Shown in pieces: positions 50,623 to 59,292 of a stretch of 64,000 nt of DNA. This stretch comes from Mucilaginibacter sp. SG564. GTDB taxonomy: Bacteria > Bacteroidota > Bacteroidia > Sphingobacteriales > Sphingobacteriaceae. The position numbers and the translations under genes are program-made. Within the stretch, counting starts at the first letter, position 1, and each line of letters opens with the position of its first letter. The notes beneath the pieces are model-generated. The model did no database searches and was not told where the DNA came from. It saw only the letters and a program-made list of their open reading frames with translations. Location: contig NZ_JABGNA010000004.1 of assembly GCF_013149275.1 (NCBI RefSeq), positions 186,001 through 250,000 of the forward strand, in the 5' to 3' direction.

Positions 50623-52119
50623 TCATACCTTGCCAATTTCCTGCGCTACCCGCTGCGCCGAGCGGATGCACGACTCCATCCCACGGCTCATATTATCGGC
50701 ATAAGTACCTGCAAAATAGATGTGTCCTTCGGGCAGCATTACCTGCGGCCAGAATTTGCGCATGGTGCCTATCGGGAAAGGCTGCATTTCGCAGGCCGGG
50801 GCAAAGCGGTCTTTTGTCCAGTCGAAAGTTAAGGCTTGTTCTATCGTATCATGTTTGCCCGGGTAAACGGACCTGAAAGCAGCCAGGACACGCTCGGGCG
50901 AAATACCGCCCGGGCCAAAAGCTTTCAGGATCACGCGCTGAGTATCTACCTCGTTGGTTTCTTCCCATATGGAGGAAATATCCGGATGCTCAAACTCCAT
51001 ATTGATGGTTTTGAACCCATCTTCGAGCCAGAATTTGGAACTGGCCTCGAACACATAAAAAGGGTGCGAAGAATAACCCATACGGTTAACCACATACTGC
51101 TTAGCCGGCGACAATGGAGGGCTAACCGGGATATTTTTAAAAATAGGCAGCGTGATACAATTCACCAGGAAATCGGCCTTCATTTCCTGCACTTGTGTCA
51201 TACCATAAGCTTTGTAGGATACTGTTACCCCTGTACTATCATGCTTAATGGCCGTAACCGGATGATTCAATTTAACCCTTGCACCCAGGCGTTTGGCAAA
51301 AGCGATGGGCAATTGTTCATTACCGTCCTTCAGGTGATAGGTATCCCCTTCTGATGACGGTATACCACGGGATTTCATCAAAGCCGACCGCCAAAGCACA
51401 TACAGGGCATTGGTTGTACTGCCACCCAAAAACCGCAGCGCACCCGGCGAAGCGCCTTCTTTTTTATAGATCTGGCTTATGGCTATCTGGTCGTAATCAT
51501 CATAACCAACGCCAAATGGCTGATATGGATCGGTAAATTTATCCAGGTACGGTTTCAGGTAGAAATCGTTCAGAGCATACATGGGATTTTGCGACAGAAA
51601 TTTGATCTCCTTTTCATTAAACCCGAATTTGGCCAACACCGCTGGATCTTTCATCATTTCGGGTGTATAAAATTTACCATCAATCATTTTCAGGGTATGA
51701 TTATCCGGCGCGGCCTCAGAGCCCTCGGCATGCGGGTATGGGATGGCCTTGAGCTTAAATTCATCCACATATTCAAAAAAACGTTCATAGCCGGGCTTGG
51801 TAATATGGTCGGCACCAAAATCGGCATAGAGGCCATCAGATAAACCATCTCTCCCGGTAAATACATGGCCGCCATAACGACCGCTTGCTTCCAGTACCAC
51901 TACCTCGTGCCCGGCCTTCATCAGCTCATAAGCACAGCAAAGACCCGTTATCCCCGCACCTGCGACAATTACTTTTTTACCGCTTGCCATGATTGGCTTA
52001 TCGGCAGATTTTATGCTTACGCGCTCTTCTGCTGCCCTGATAATCTGCGGACCAAGAACTGTACCTGCACCCGCCAGCAAGGTGCCTTTGATAAATACCC
52101 TTCGTTTGATATGAGCCAT
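50623..52119 (-). CDS. Tat-exported flavin-dependent amine oxidase
   Basis: This 498-residue FAD enzyme has a Tat-like leader (IKRRVFIKGTLLAGAGTVLG). The dinucleotide site is VIVAGAGITGLCCAYELMKA, followed by VVVLEASGRYGGH. The substrate side and the C-terminal flavin end EGHIYFAGTYADNMSRGMES match the amine oxidase (NAD(P)-binding Rossmann, PF01593) family. The likely role is to oxidise an amine or a protoporphyrin-like substrate outside the cytoplasm. It is the same leader type as the phosphoesterase gene. Inverted repeats of 65 bp lie on both sides. Confidence 0.88.
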   Translation of the reverse strand: MAHIKRRVFIKGTLLAGAGTVLGPQIIRAAEERVSIKSADKPIMASGKKVIVAGAGITGLCCAYELMKAGHEVVVLEASGRYGGHVFTGRDGLSDGLYADFGADHITKPGYERFFEYVDEFKLKAIPYPHAEGSEAAPDNHTLKMIDGKFYTPEMMKDPAVLAKFGFNEKEIKFLSQNPMYALNDFYLKPYLDKFTDPYQPFGVGYDDYDQIAISQIYKKEGASPGALRFLGGSTTNALYVLWRSALMKSRGIPSSEGDTYHLKDGNEQLPIAFAKRLGARVKLNHPVTAIKHDSTGVTVSYKAYGMTQVQEMKADFLVNCITLPIFKNIPVSPPLSPAKQYVVNRMGYSSHPFYVFEASSKFWLEDGFKTINMEFEHPDISSIWEETNEVDTQRVILKAFGPGGISPERVLAAFRSVYPGKHDTIEQALTFDWTKDRFAPACEMQPFPIGTMRKFWPQVMLPEGHIYFAGTYADNMSRGMESCIRSAQRVAQEIGKV

Positions 52120-52226
52120 TGTGTTGTTTTATAAGGTAAATGAAGTTTAGCCCAATAAGCTACAGACCTAAATATACTATACAAAGGGTTTTATAAACAA
52201 GTTATATAAGAATATTCGCATGTCGC

Positions 52227-52291
52227 ATAGTCAACTCACCCGGTCTACGCTTCGCTGGACCACCCTCTCTCCGGCTTTGGCGGAAAGAGGG
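52227..52291. repeat. 65-bp repeat flanking the amine oxidase gene, copy B
   Basis: This is the inverted copy of 50536-50600. It lies 107 bases before the start of the amine oxidase gene. Confidence 0.85.
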
Positions 52292-52540
52292 TTGGAACCC
52301 ATTCCCCCAGCAAGTCATTGAAATGACGCGCGTTTTTTCTTTCCCCGTCAGCAGATAAGCTTCGGGTGAAAGCGGGCAGAACAATGGTGGCCCGGTGCGG
52401 CAGCAAGGGCATAGCAAGTTTTGCAGAAACATAAGGATTGCGTGAACGAAGTAGGGCAAATAATTGCAGCCCGTGGTTCTGCCCGGTTTGCAGGGTAAAG
52501 GCTATGAGCGCAAAGAAGCCTCTCTGCTGAGGCCTTTTTG

Positions 52541-52566
52541 GTTACTTTTGTGGCGACAAAAGTAAC
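52541..52566. repeat. GTTACTTTTGT hairpin repeat
   Basis: GTTACTTTTGT and ACAAAAGTAAC (11-bp perfect arms) surround GGCG. The setting (GGCCTTTTTGGTTACTTTTG then CAAAAGTAACTGGCC) is a dispersed motif I recall from many unrelated bacteria. Confidence 0.75.
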
Positions 52567-52798
52567 TGGCCCTCCCGCGGCCAAGAGCGGGTATACGCCT
52601 TGTAAAGCCACTCTGCACAACTTAGGAGATTGCTTCGCTCCCCGCAATAACGCGTGAAGGGAAAAATGCAGGCGAATACAAAGGCGATGAGCACTGCCTT
52701 TTTATAAAACTTTTACAACAACTTTTTTACGTTTTGGCTTTCGTTGCCATACCACACAGGTAGCTGCTTATCCTATCTTTATACCGCAAATTAATTCC

Positions 52799-53719
52799 AT
52801 GAAATATCTTAAATATAGCCTCATCATTACCGCCTGCCTGTTATGCGCTGTAGTGTGCGCTAAAAATCGCCATAAAAAAATCATCCGTGTACTTATTGTA
52901 GATGGTTTCAGCAACCACGACTGGAAACAGACCACCAAAATGGTTAAGCAGATACTGGAAGGACCGGGTCTGTTTCAAATAACAGTTTCCACCATACCCA
53001 TAAACCTGCAGGATACTACTGTGCAATCCAACTGGGAACCCAACTTTAAAAAATATGATGTAGTTATTCAAAATACCAACAATATCCAGAACCCCAAGCT
53101 AAAATGGCCCTTACGCGTACAGCGTGAACTGGAAAACTATGTTAAAAATGGCGGCGGCTTATATATCCTGCATTCCGCTAATAACGCTTACCCCGATTGG
53201 CCCGGGTATAACCAAATGATAGGCTTAGGCTGGCGGTCAAAAAACTTTGGCTACGCGCTCCGGGTTGATTCCTTAGGTAAAATAGACAGCATACCTCCCG
53301 GCCAGGGCCAGGATACCTATCATAACGACCGGAGCAACCTGCTGATCTGCGTATTGAATGAGCACCCCATAAATGCAGCCTACCCTAAACAATGGCTTAC
53401 CCCCGATGTTGAGCTGTACCGATTTGCACGCGGACCAGCACAAAACCTCAAGGTACTCTCCTACGCCAACGATCCGCTCACGGGCATCAACTGGCCTGTG
53501 GAATGGATAGTGAAATATGGCAAGGGAAAGGTTTATGTATCCAGCATGGGCCATTTATGGAAAGGTGATACTTATCCGCCCGGCTATCGCTGCGTAGGTT
53601 TTCAAACCACCATGATCAGGGCCGTGGAATGGCTTGGAACCGGCAAAGTGACTTTTCCCCTACCAAAAAACTTCCCGACAAGTACAGCGGTGAGCATGGT
53701 GCCGCCTGAGGTGAAATAA
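52799..53719 (+). CDS. ThuA-domain protein
   Basis: This is a 306-residue protein with a signal peptide (IITACLLCAVVCAKN). The ThuA fold is class-I-glutamine-amidotransferase-like: RVLIVDGFSNHDWKQTTKMV, then YVKNGGGLYILHSANNAYPD and MIGLGWRSKNFGY. The C-terminal part has GKVYVSSMGHLWKGDTYPPG. ThuA proteins are associated with sugar use (trehalose and related) or glycoside metabolism, with no settled reaction. No sugar gene is nearby, so the role stays open. It is the only gene in its neighbourhood on this strand. Confidence 0.88.
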   Translation: MKYLKYSLIITACLLCAVVCAKNRHKKIIRVLIVDGFSNHDWKQTTKMVKQILEGPGLFQITVSTIPINLQDTTVQSNWEPNFKKYDVVIQNTNNIQNPKLKWPLRVQRELENYVKNGGGLYILHSANNAYPDWPGYNQMIGLGWRSKNFGYALRVDSLGKIDSIPPGQGQDTYHNDRSNLLICVLNEHPINAAYPKQWLTPDVELYRFARGPAQNLKVLSYANDPLTGINWPVEWIVKYGKGKVYVSSMGHLWKGDTYPPGYRCVGFQTTMIRAVEWLGTGKVTFPLPKNFPTSTAVSMVPPEVK

Positions 53720-53769
53720 ATTAACCAGGTTGAGCTAAATTAGCTTACTGTTCGTACTTTTAAATAAAC

Positions 53770-53949
53770 ATGCAGGAATTAATAGGATTTGTTATCGGGC
53801 TTTTTTATCTCAGGCTATGTGCTTACGCGGGATCTAAACGCTTAATGGGTGCCTTTAATGGAATCATGTATGGCATGCTCTTTTCATTTTTAGGAATCCT
53901 GTTTATCCTATCCTTCAAACGACTGGACGATCGTAAAGCTGATATTTAG
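53770..53949 (+). CDS. Small two-helix membrane protein
   Basis: The 59-residue frame starts MQELIGFVIGLFYLRLCAYA and ends KRLDDRKADI. Two hydrophobic stretches (LIGFVIGLFYL and MLFSFLGILFILSF) suggest a small inner-membrane protein with a basic loop (AGSKRLMG). It lies 50 bases after the ThuA gene on the same strand and may be co-transcribed. No family is recognised. Length and spacing make a real gene likely but not certain. Confidence 0.5.
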   Translation: MQELIGFVIGLFYLRLCAYAGSKRLMGAFNGIMYGMLFSFLGILFILSFKRLDDRKADI

Positions 53950-54242
53950 CGTATAATTGGCTAATGCTGACGCACGTGTCACGTGCACCAGCGAGGGGTT
54001 GTCATACTTCGACTGAGCTCCATGGCATCCATCAAAAGAGCGAAAGCTTTGTGCGATTCCTTCCCTCGGGAAGGGGAGGAAGGGGTTTATGGAACAAGGA
54101 TAATCATCGCGCGTAGAAACCCCTCCCTCCCATTACACCTACCCTACGCACCCCTCCCGTGGGGAGGAAATTAAAAATGACTTCCATCCCCATGGTATCA
54201 TCTTCGGGATACCCTAAGTGGACAAAAACAACAAAAACATTT

Positions 54243-54261
54243 ATTCATATTCGATATGAAT
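54243..54261. promoter_or_regulatory. 19-bp palindrome upstream of the DHA2 pump gene
   Basis: ATTCATATTCGATATGAAT has perfect 8-bp arms around TCG. Its size and position (45 bases upstream of the -7 element) are typical of TetR- or MarR-type operators. No regulator gene is next to it. Confidence 0.5.
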
Positions 54262-54305
54262 ATCATATTTCATTTAAAACCGAAGTGTAATGTTTTTGAG
54301 GGAGG

Positions 54306-54313
54306 TATCTTTG
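54306..54313 (+). promoter_or_regulatory. -7 element of the DHA2 pump gene
   Basis: TATCTTTG is an exact match to TAnnTTTG, 25 bases before the ATG. No -33 TTG is found at the usual distance. Confidence 0.45.
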
Positions 54314-54338
54314 TGTTGTAAACTAATAGTTACAAATC

Positions 54339-55721
54339 ATGGCAGATACGGCGGTAAACAAAGGACACCAAACAAAATCACCATTTATTTTTATAGTAGG
54401 CACCACCAGTCTGGCCTTTGTGGTATCGCAGCTGGATGTATCCATCGTGAATATCGCGCTACCGCAGATCTCAGCCTCGTTCAAAGCAGATATCAGCGAG
54501 TTGCAGTGGATAGTTGATGCCTATACCATCGCTTTTGCGGTGCTGATGCTATCGGCAGGAGGAATGAGCGATCTGCTGGGTTCAAAACGCCTTTTCCAGT
54601 TTGGCCTGTTGGTGTTTGGTATCGCATCTGCGGGTTGCGGCTTTGCCTGGAATCCTTTTAGTTTGATTGCTTTCCGTGTGTTGCAGGGCATAGGGGCAGC
54701 AGCCATGATCCCCAGCTCCTTATCTATCCTAAACCAGAGCTTTGCCCACGAGGCCACCCAGCGCAGCAAAGCCGTTGCCTGGTGGACAGCCGCCGGTGGC
54801 GTATCCATTGCCGCCGGACCGATCCTGGGCGGATTGCTGATGCATGTGAGCAACTGGCGCATGATATTTTTTGTGAACGTACCTATCTGCCTTGTCGGCA
54901 TCTTACTAAGCATAAAGCTACAGGAAAGCGAGAAGCACGAAAACAAAGGTTTTGATATTCCTGGTCAGTTTACCTGGATGCTGGCCCTTACCGCGCTTAT
55001 AGCCGCTATTATTGAATTACACCACCTCGGTTTTAACAATCCCATCATCTATGGCGCGTTGATTTTCAGCGCTATTATGTTCATCATTTTTCTGCGGATA
55101 GAAAAGAAAGCCAAAGCCCCCATCCTACCGCTTGACCTGTTTAAGTCGCCCGTTTTTAATGTATTGGTATTACAAGGCATTGTATTAAATGCTACCTATT
55201 ACGGTACCGTATTTGTGCTGAGCCTGTACTTGCAAAATGTACTGCACTATCCTTCGCTCACCGCGGGCATGGCCTTTTTGCCGCTTACCGCCGGATTTAT
55301 CATCTCCAACCTCATCAGTGCTAAATTGATGGCCAAATATGGCACACGCGTACCCATCATCACCGGGCTTACCATTGGCGCTATCGGTTATGCGGGACTG
55401 CTCATCGCTCATGCCCATACGCCTTACTGGCAGCTGTTCTTTCCCTTTATTATTATCCCCCTGGGTATGGGCCTTTCCGTACCCGCCATGACCACAGGTA
55501 TCCTATCCACCGTGGCCAAAACACGATCAGGCACGGCATCAGCAGTACTAAATACCACCCGGCAGGCTGCAGGAGCCATGGGCGTAGCCGTATTTGGCGC
55601 CATGACCAACGGCGGCCCCGAAGCCATAGTACACGCCATAACCATAAGCTCCCTTATCTCGGCAGCGGGTATACTTTGTATCCTTTTGCTGATCTATAGG
55701 TATTTGAAGATAGATAAGTGA
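54339..55721 (+). CDS. MFS efflux pump, DHA2 type (EmrB/QacA-like)
   Basis: This 460-residue inner-membrane protein has 14 predicted helices. Motifs are LAFVVSQLDVSIVNIALPQI in helix 1, which has the DHA2-typical Asp-Val-Ser-Ile, LQWIVDAYTIAFAVLMLSAG, GVSIAAGPILGGLLMHVSNW (motif C) and WRMIFFVNVPI. It probably exports toxic compounds by proton exchange. There is no membrane-fusion or outer-membrane partner gene, so it may work alone. A 19-bp palindrome upstream suggests control by an unlinked repressor. Confidence 0.92.
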   Translation: MADTAVNKGHQTKSPFIFIVGTTSLAFVVSQLDVSIVNIALPQISASFKADISELQWIVDAYTIAFAVLMLSAGGMSDLLGSKRLFQFGLLVFGIASAGCGFAWNPFSLIAFRVLQGIGAAAMIPSSLSILNQSFAHEATQRSKAVAWWTAAGGVSIAAGPILGGLLMHVSNWRMIFFVNVPICLVGILLSIKLQESEKHENKGFDIPGQFTWMLALTALIAAIIELHHLGFNNPIIYGALIFSAIMFIIFLRIEKKAKAPILPLDLFKSPVFNVLVLQGIVLNATYYGTVFVLSLYLQNVLHYPSLTAGMAFLPLTAGFIISNLISAKLMAKYGTRVPIITGLTIGAIGYAGLLIAHAHTPYWQLFFPFIIIPLGMGLSVPAMTTGILSTVAKTRSGTASAVLNTTRQAAGAMGVAVFGAMTNGGPEAIVHAITISSLISAAGILCILLLIYRYLKIDK

Positions 55722-55763
55722 GATTAGAGGATCATTGGACGAAGGACGAGAGGAGCACATAGG

Positions 55764-55858
55764 AGTCATCCTGAACTTGTTTCAGGATCCCACAGGACGA
55801 GTTAACCAGCATATTGAATATCTTACCCGTGGGGTGCCGAAACAAGTTCGGCATGACT
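55764..55858. repeat. GTCAT-type palindrome after the DHA2 pump gene
   Basis: AGTCATCCTGAACTTGTTTC at the left and GAAACAAGTTCGGCATGACT at the right are imperfect reverse complements. The centre is unrelated. It is the same style as the elements at 4795, 9734 and 50437. Confidence 0.75.
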
Positions 55859-55907
55859 GAATTTTATGGATATTCCAACCAAATTTTAGTATCTTTATTT
55901 CAATCAA

Positions 55908-55941
55908 CAGCCCGGATGTCTTTCAGCAGACATCCGGGCTG
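55908..55941. terminator. Strong GC hairpin, terminator-like
   Basis: CAGCCCGGATGTCT pairs perfectly with AGACATCCGGGCTG, loop TTCAGC, followed by TTTTGTT. It is far (186 bases) past the pump gene, so it may end a separate short transcript starting near 55904, or be a repeat. Confidence 0.6.
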
Positions 55942-56201
55942 TTTTGTTAAGGAATAACCCCAGACAAAAAAGCCGACCGCTTAGCATTTAGTTATTTTAT
56001 AATTAACTCTTTAATACTCTTTAATACTTTTTAAAGTTTAAAAAACGCATCAAAACGGACTTGAAATTTGTTAAAATCAATGATTTTGAATAATTTTTAA
56101 ACTGTTTTTGCCCCTGTTTCGACTAAAAAAATGTTAAAATTTAAGGTTTAAAAAGTTTTTTTGGCCATATTGATCCCATCACCAAAACAGACCAAACAAC
56201 C

Positions 56202-57080
56202 ATGCCCGATAAAAGAGTAGTTTTTGATTTTGATATTTCTTTCACCAATGGCGGCGGCATCCAGGGCCAGGATTTTCGCCTGGATATTGCCGGCGATACC
56301 ATCAGCGACCAGGAACTGGCCGACTATATTGTAAACGATATGCAACTGCTTATGGTTGGTAAGGTTGCCATTCTGAACAAATACTACATCGAAGAAAAAC
56401 ACAAGCGCCAGGCGGTTAACCTCGTACCTGATGAAAAATATATCGACCTGAGTCACACCATTTTTAATGGCCTGGTAACTTATAAAGGCTTACCCGCGCC
56501 TATCATTTGCGATTACCTGAGTCGGGAGCAATCCAAAGCCAACTATGAACCGGGAACAGAGTTTCAGATCGGAAAAATTGAAATGGTAACCAATACCGGT
56601 ACTTATATCGACTGCCCTTTCCACCGCTTTGCCCATGGTAAAGATTTGTCAGAAATAGAACTGGAGCGCTTTGCCGATCTGGATGCTATCACCATTAACG
56701 CCCAAAATGCAACCGAAATTGGCAAGAGCTATTTTACCGGTAAAGAGATCAGGAATAAAGCCGTATTAGTTTATACGGGCTGGGCAAAACACTGGAACAC
56801 ACCGCAGTATTTTGAAGGCCACCCATACCTTACTGCCGAAGCAGCTGAATATCTGAAGGAATGTAACGTAAAACTGGTAGGCATTGATAGCCATAACATT
56901 GATGATACCAAGGGCAAAAGTCGCCCGGTACATACTATTTTACTGGGCGCCGAAATACTGATAACAGAGCACTTATGCAACCTGGACAAATTACCCGAGA
57001 GTGGTTATAAGTTCAATGCCGTACCACCCAAATTTAAAGGCGTGGGCACATTCCCGGTAAGGGCATACGCCAGTTTTTAA
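56202..57080 (+). CDS. Cyclase-family protein with altered metal motif
   Basis: This 292-residue protein has an extra N-terminal domain of about 75 residues (VVFDFDISFTNGGGIQGQDF), then the kynurenine-formamidase/cyclase fold (KYIDLSHTIFNGLVTYKGLP). The metal motif of that family is HxGTHxDxPxH; here it is NTGTYIDCPFH (131-141), so two His ligands are replaced by Asn and Tyr. The Asp and last His remain. It ends VKLVGIDSHNIDDTKG and FPVRAYASF. Catalysis may differ or be lost. The N-terminal domain is not recognised. Confidence 0.8.
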   Translation: MPDKRVVFDFDISFTNGGGIQGQDFRLDIAGDTISDQELADYIVNDMQLLMVGKVAILNKYYIEEKHKRQAVNLVPDEKYIDLSHTIFNGLVTYKGLPAPIICDYLSREQSKANYEPGTEFQIGKIEMVTNTGTYIDCPFHRFAHGKDLSEIELERFADLDAITINAQNATEIGKSYFTGKEIRNKAVLVYTGWAKHWNTPQYFEGHPYLTAEAAEYLKECNVKLVGIDSHNIDDTKGKSRPVHTILLGAEILITEHLCNLDKLPESGYKFNAVPPKFKGVGTFPVRAYASF

Positions 57081-57091
57081 TTGTTGAAAGC

Positions 57092-57733
57092 TTATATAGT
57101 CTGAAGGATCTGCTCTTGTTTTGCGGATCTTTTGCTGATGATGATCTCGGCAATGATCAAATTAGGTACCCAGCACAACCAGGATACTATACGGTAAGCG
57201 GGTATAAAATCGTGGAAAACAAAAGCAGATAATAAAGGCAACCAAATGCGTAAAGTAACCGCGGCCAAAGTGAGCGCGTAATTGCGTATCATCCAGTTTT
57301 CATGCCGGTATACATCCCTTTTCAGGATGCTGGTATAAGCATTAAACACACTTATAAACCATAACATAGCTAATATGCCAAAGCCCAGCACATTACCAAT
57401 GCCCCCGGTTGCAAAAAAAGCGATAAATAAACCACTGATGCTACTCAGCGTAACGGCAATAACATAAATTTTGCCAACCAGGCGATGCGTGCTCAAATAT
57501 TTTTGGCGCAGTTTGTTGCTAAACTGGCTCCAACCGGTTAGCAGGGCAATACCACCAAAGGTAATATGCGTATAAAACGCTGCATACCATACGGAATTAC
57601 TTAATAATTCGCGGGGTTTGGTGCTGAGCAAGCCGTTGGTCTTTATATCCGTAAAGTAATAGGCAAGCGGGTAAAGGCCTATTACGATGGCAAAAATAAC
57701 AATGGAAATCCAGGATATTTTTTTCAGCTTCAT
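57092..57733 (-). CDS. DUF2306 membrane protein
   Basis: This 213-residue membrane protein has six to seven hydrophobic helices. It has the DUF2306 signs: FYTHITFGGIALLTGWSQFS, THRLVGKIYVIAVTLSSISG and RDVYRHENWMIRNYALTLAA, with conserved His in the THI, THR and RHE positions. The function is unknown; the His spacing hints at metal or haem contact. It is convergent with the cyclase-family gene (11-base gap between stops). Confidence 0.85.
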   Translation of the reverse strand: MKLKKISWISIVIFAIVIGLYPLAYYFTDIKTNGLLSTKPRELLSNSVWYAAFYTHITFGGIALLTGWSQFSNKLRQKYLSTHRLVGKIYVIAVTLSSISGLFIAFFATGGIGNVLGFGILAMLWFISVFNAYTSILKRDVYRHENWMIRNYALTLAAVTLRIWLPLLSAFVFHDFIPAYRIVSWLCWVPNLIIAEIIISKRSAKQEQILQTI

Positions 57734-57828
57734 GCAGTTTAGTATGGTGATTGCCTTTACTTTAACGCTTAGATGATGTATGCCAAAAATTTGTTACAGC
57801 CCGGCAAAAATTAACATGACCCGCTACC

Positions 57829-59292
57829 CTATTTGAAACTGCGAAACCGTTCAATTATAGCATCTTCGAATCCTGATAAGGCGGTAAGATCGGCATCCCA
57901 AAGCTCGGTATTAGTCAGTATCTGATGTATGGCTACATTGGTTTCAGAATTTGCCCAAACCGTGGCAAAGTATTCGGCAAAGCTATCGGTAACCCGATAC
58001 TCCAGCCCGTTCATTTTCCCGGTGTAATGGCCATCGTTACTTAATTTGATCTGCATGAACCTGATGTAGGCAGCAAAACCAAGCACCATATGTTCGGGGA
58101 TCGAACTGTTTAGCTTATAGTAGTTTAATAATAAAGGGACCACCCTCATTTTGATCTTAGTAGTGTATTGTACTGAAATACTCAACCATTCATGCCTGAT
58201 GTAGGGATTACGGAACCTGTCGAGCACCTTACCTGCAAAATCTGTTGCTATATTTTCATCGATTTTATAGGGGATGGCGGGCAATATCTCCTCATACATC
58301 AAGGGCGTGATAAAATTGATAAAGGTTTCATTGCTCATGGCTTCCTTTACCGTGGCAAAACCCTGCAAAATGGCCCAGGCACAGCTTAAAGTATGTGTAC
58401 CATTTAGTAAACGTAATTTAAGCTCCCTGAATAATTCAATATCAGAAGTTATAACAACACTTTCATCAACCTCATGAAATGATAACACCAACCTGATATG
58501 ATCGTCTCCTTCAATGGCCCATAGGCTATAGGGCTCTGCTATGATACTTAGATTATCTGTATAGCCACTTTTTGCTTCCAGCTCATCATTCAATACCTTA
58601 TCTGGCCTGCCTGGAACAATACGGTCAACCAGGGAATTACAAAAATGGTTATGACTTTCCAACCAATCCATAAAAGCGGGTTCCAACTTGTTCAGATGCG
58701 CCAGTTCAAGTACTATGGACTCTAACTTTTTACCATTATCCGTTATTAGCTCCGTGGGAATAATAACCAGCCCGCTATCAGCACTACCATTAAAAGCCTG
58801 ATATCGTTTATACAATACAGCCAGTAATTTTCCAGGATAGGATTCCGGGGGATGCTTGCTGATGTCTTCTTTTACCAATTTAATACCAACCTCTGTAGTA
58901 TTGGAGATGATCACCTGCAAATGAGGGCTCTGAGCCACCTCCAGGATAGCAGCCCAGTCGATTGTAGCAGATAATACACGACTGATGGCCGAGCATATAA
59001 CCTGCTCATTTATTTCCTGACCATTTGCAATACCTTTTGTATAAATAGTATATAAACCATCCTGTTTATCAAAATCACTTGCCGAACCTGTATCGGTTGA
59101 TTTCACCACTACTATCCTACCATTAAAAACACCATTACTATTGGCTTTATCAATAAAATAATCGGGTAAGCCGCGTAAAAGTACCCCGGTACCAAATTGT
59201 AATACCTTTTCAGGAAGTTCAAATATTTGTGTATCCGGCAGGCCTGATACCGGCAAACTGATTTTGTTTAAATTATATCTGGATAAGATCAT
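57829..59292 (-). CDS. uxaB: Tagaturonate reductase (altronate oxidoreductase)
   Basis: This 487-residue NAD-dependent enzyme converts tagaturonate to altronate in galacturonate use. It belongs to the mannitol-dehydrogenase family. VLQFGTGVLLRGLPDYFIDK is the cofactor-binding start, IISNTTEVGIKLV follows, SLVDRIVPGRPDK is the conserved loop, and the active-site stretch is LRLLNGTHTLSCAWAILQG. It is single here, with no uxaA or uxaC nearby. A long palindrome lies before it, shared with the divergent LacI gene, which probably controls it. Confidence 0.9.
   Translation of the reverse strand: MILSRYNLNKISLPVSGLPDTQIFELPEKVLQFGTGVLLRGLPDYFIDKANSNGVFNGRIVVVKSTDTGSASDFDKQDGLYTIYTKGIANGQEINEQVICSAISRVLSATIDWAAILEVAQSPHLQVIISNTTEVGIKLVKEDISKHPPESYPGKLLAVLYKRYQAFNGSADSGLVIIPTELITDNGKKLESIVLELAHLNKLEPAFMDWLESHNHFCNSLVDRIVPGRPDKVLNDELEAKSGYTDNLSIIAEPYSLWAIEGDDHIRLVLSFHEVDESVVITSDIELFRELKLRLLNGTHTLSCAWAILQGFATVKEAMSNETFINFITPLMYEEILPAIPYKIDENIATDFAGKVLDRFRNPYIRHEWLSISVQYTTKIKMRVVPLLLNYYKLNSSIPEHMVLGFAAYIRFMQIKLSNDGHYTGKMNGLEYRVTDSFAEYFATVWANSETNVAIHQILTNTELWDADLTALSGFEDAIIERFRSFK

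Larger units (their letters stand above)
52120..52798. other. 679-bp gap with several dispersed repeats
   Basis: No gene is supported here. It contains the second 65-bp repeat (52227-52291) and a long GC-rich block at 52370-52670 with a strong hairpin at 52541-52566. A 99-codon frame at 52348-52647 on the minus strand is translation of that block and is rejected. The last 100 bases are the AT-rich promoter region of the ThuA gene. Confidence 0.65.
53950..54338. other. Gap with GC-rich palindromes and a putative operator
   Basis: At 54059-54170, GGGAAGGGGAGGAAGGGG.. and ..CCCCTCCCTCCC and CCTCCCGTGGGGAGG form imperfect palindromes of the dispersed type. Right of them is the operator candidate at 54243-54261 and the -7 element at 54306. 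No gene is seen. Confidence 0.6.
55722..56201. other. 480-bp gap with repeats, a hairpin and AT-rich DNA
   Basis: No gene is supported. In order, it contains stutter words (GGATCATTGGACGAAGGACG), a GTCAT-type palindrome (55764-55858), a GC hairpin (55908-55941) with a -7-like TATCTTTA (55890-55897) just before it, two exact copies of ACTCTTTAAT (56006-56025) and a small palindrome AAAATCAATGATTTT (56073-56087), all before the cyclase-family gene. Confidence 0.6.

Noticed and set aside
50536..52291. Composite transposon carrying the amine oxidase gene
   Set aside because: The flanking 65-bp repeats contain no transposase, no target duplication is seen, and the repeat looks like a general dispersed element.
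52348..52647. 99-codon minus-strand frame in the GC-rich block
   Set aside because: It is translation of a dispersed non-coding repeat with the GTTACTTTTGT hairpin; its composition (Cys, Ala, Pro, His rich) is unlike the neighbours.
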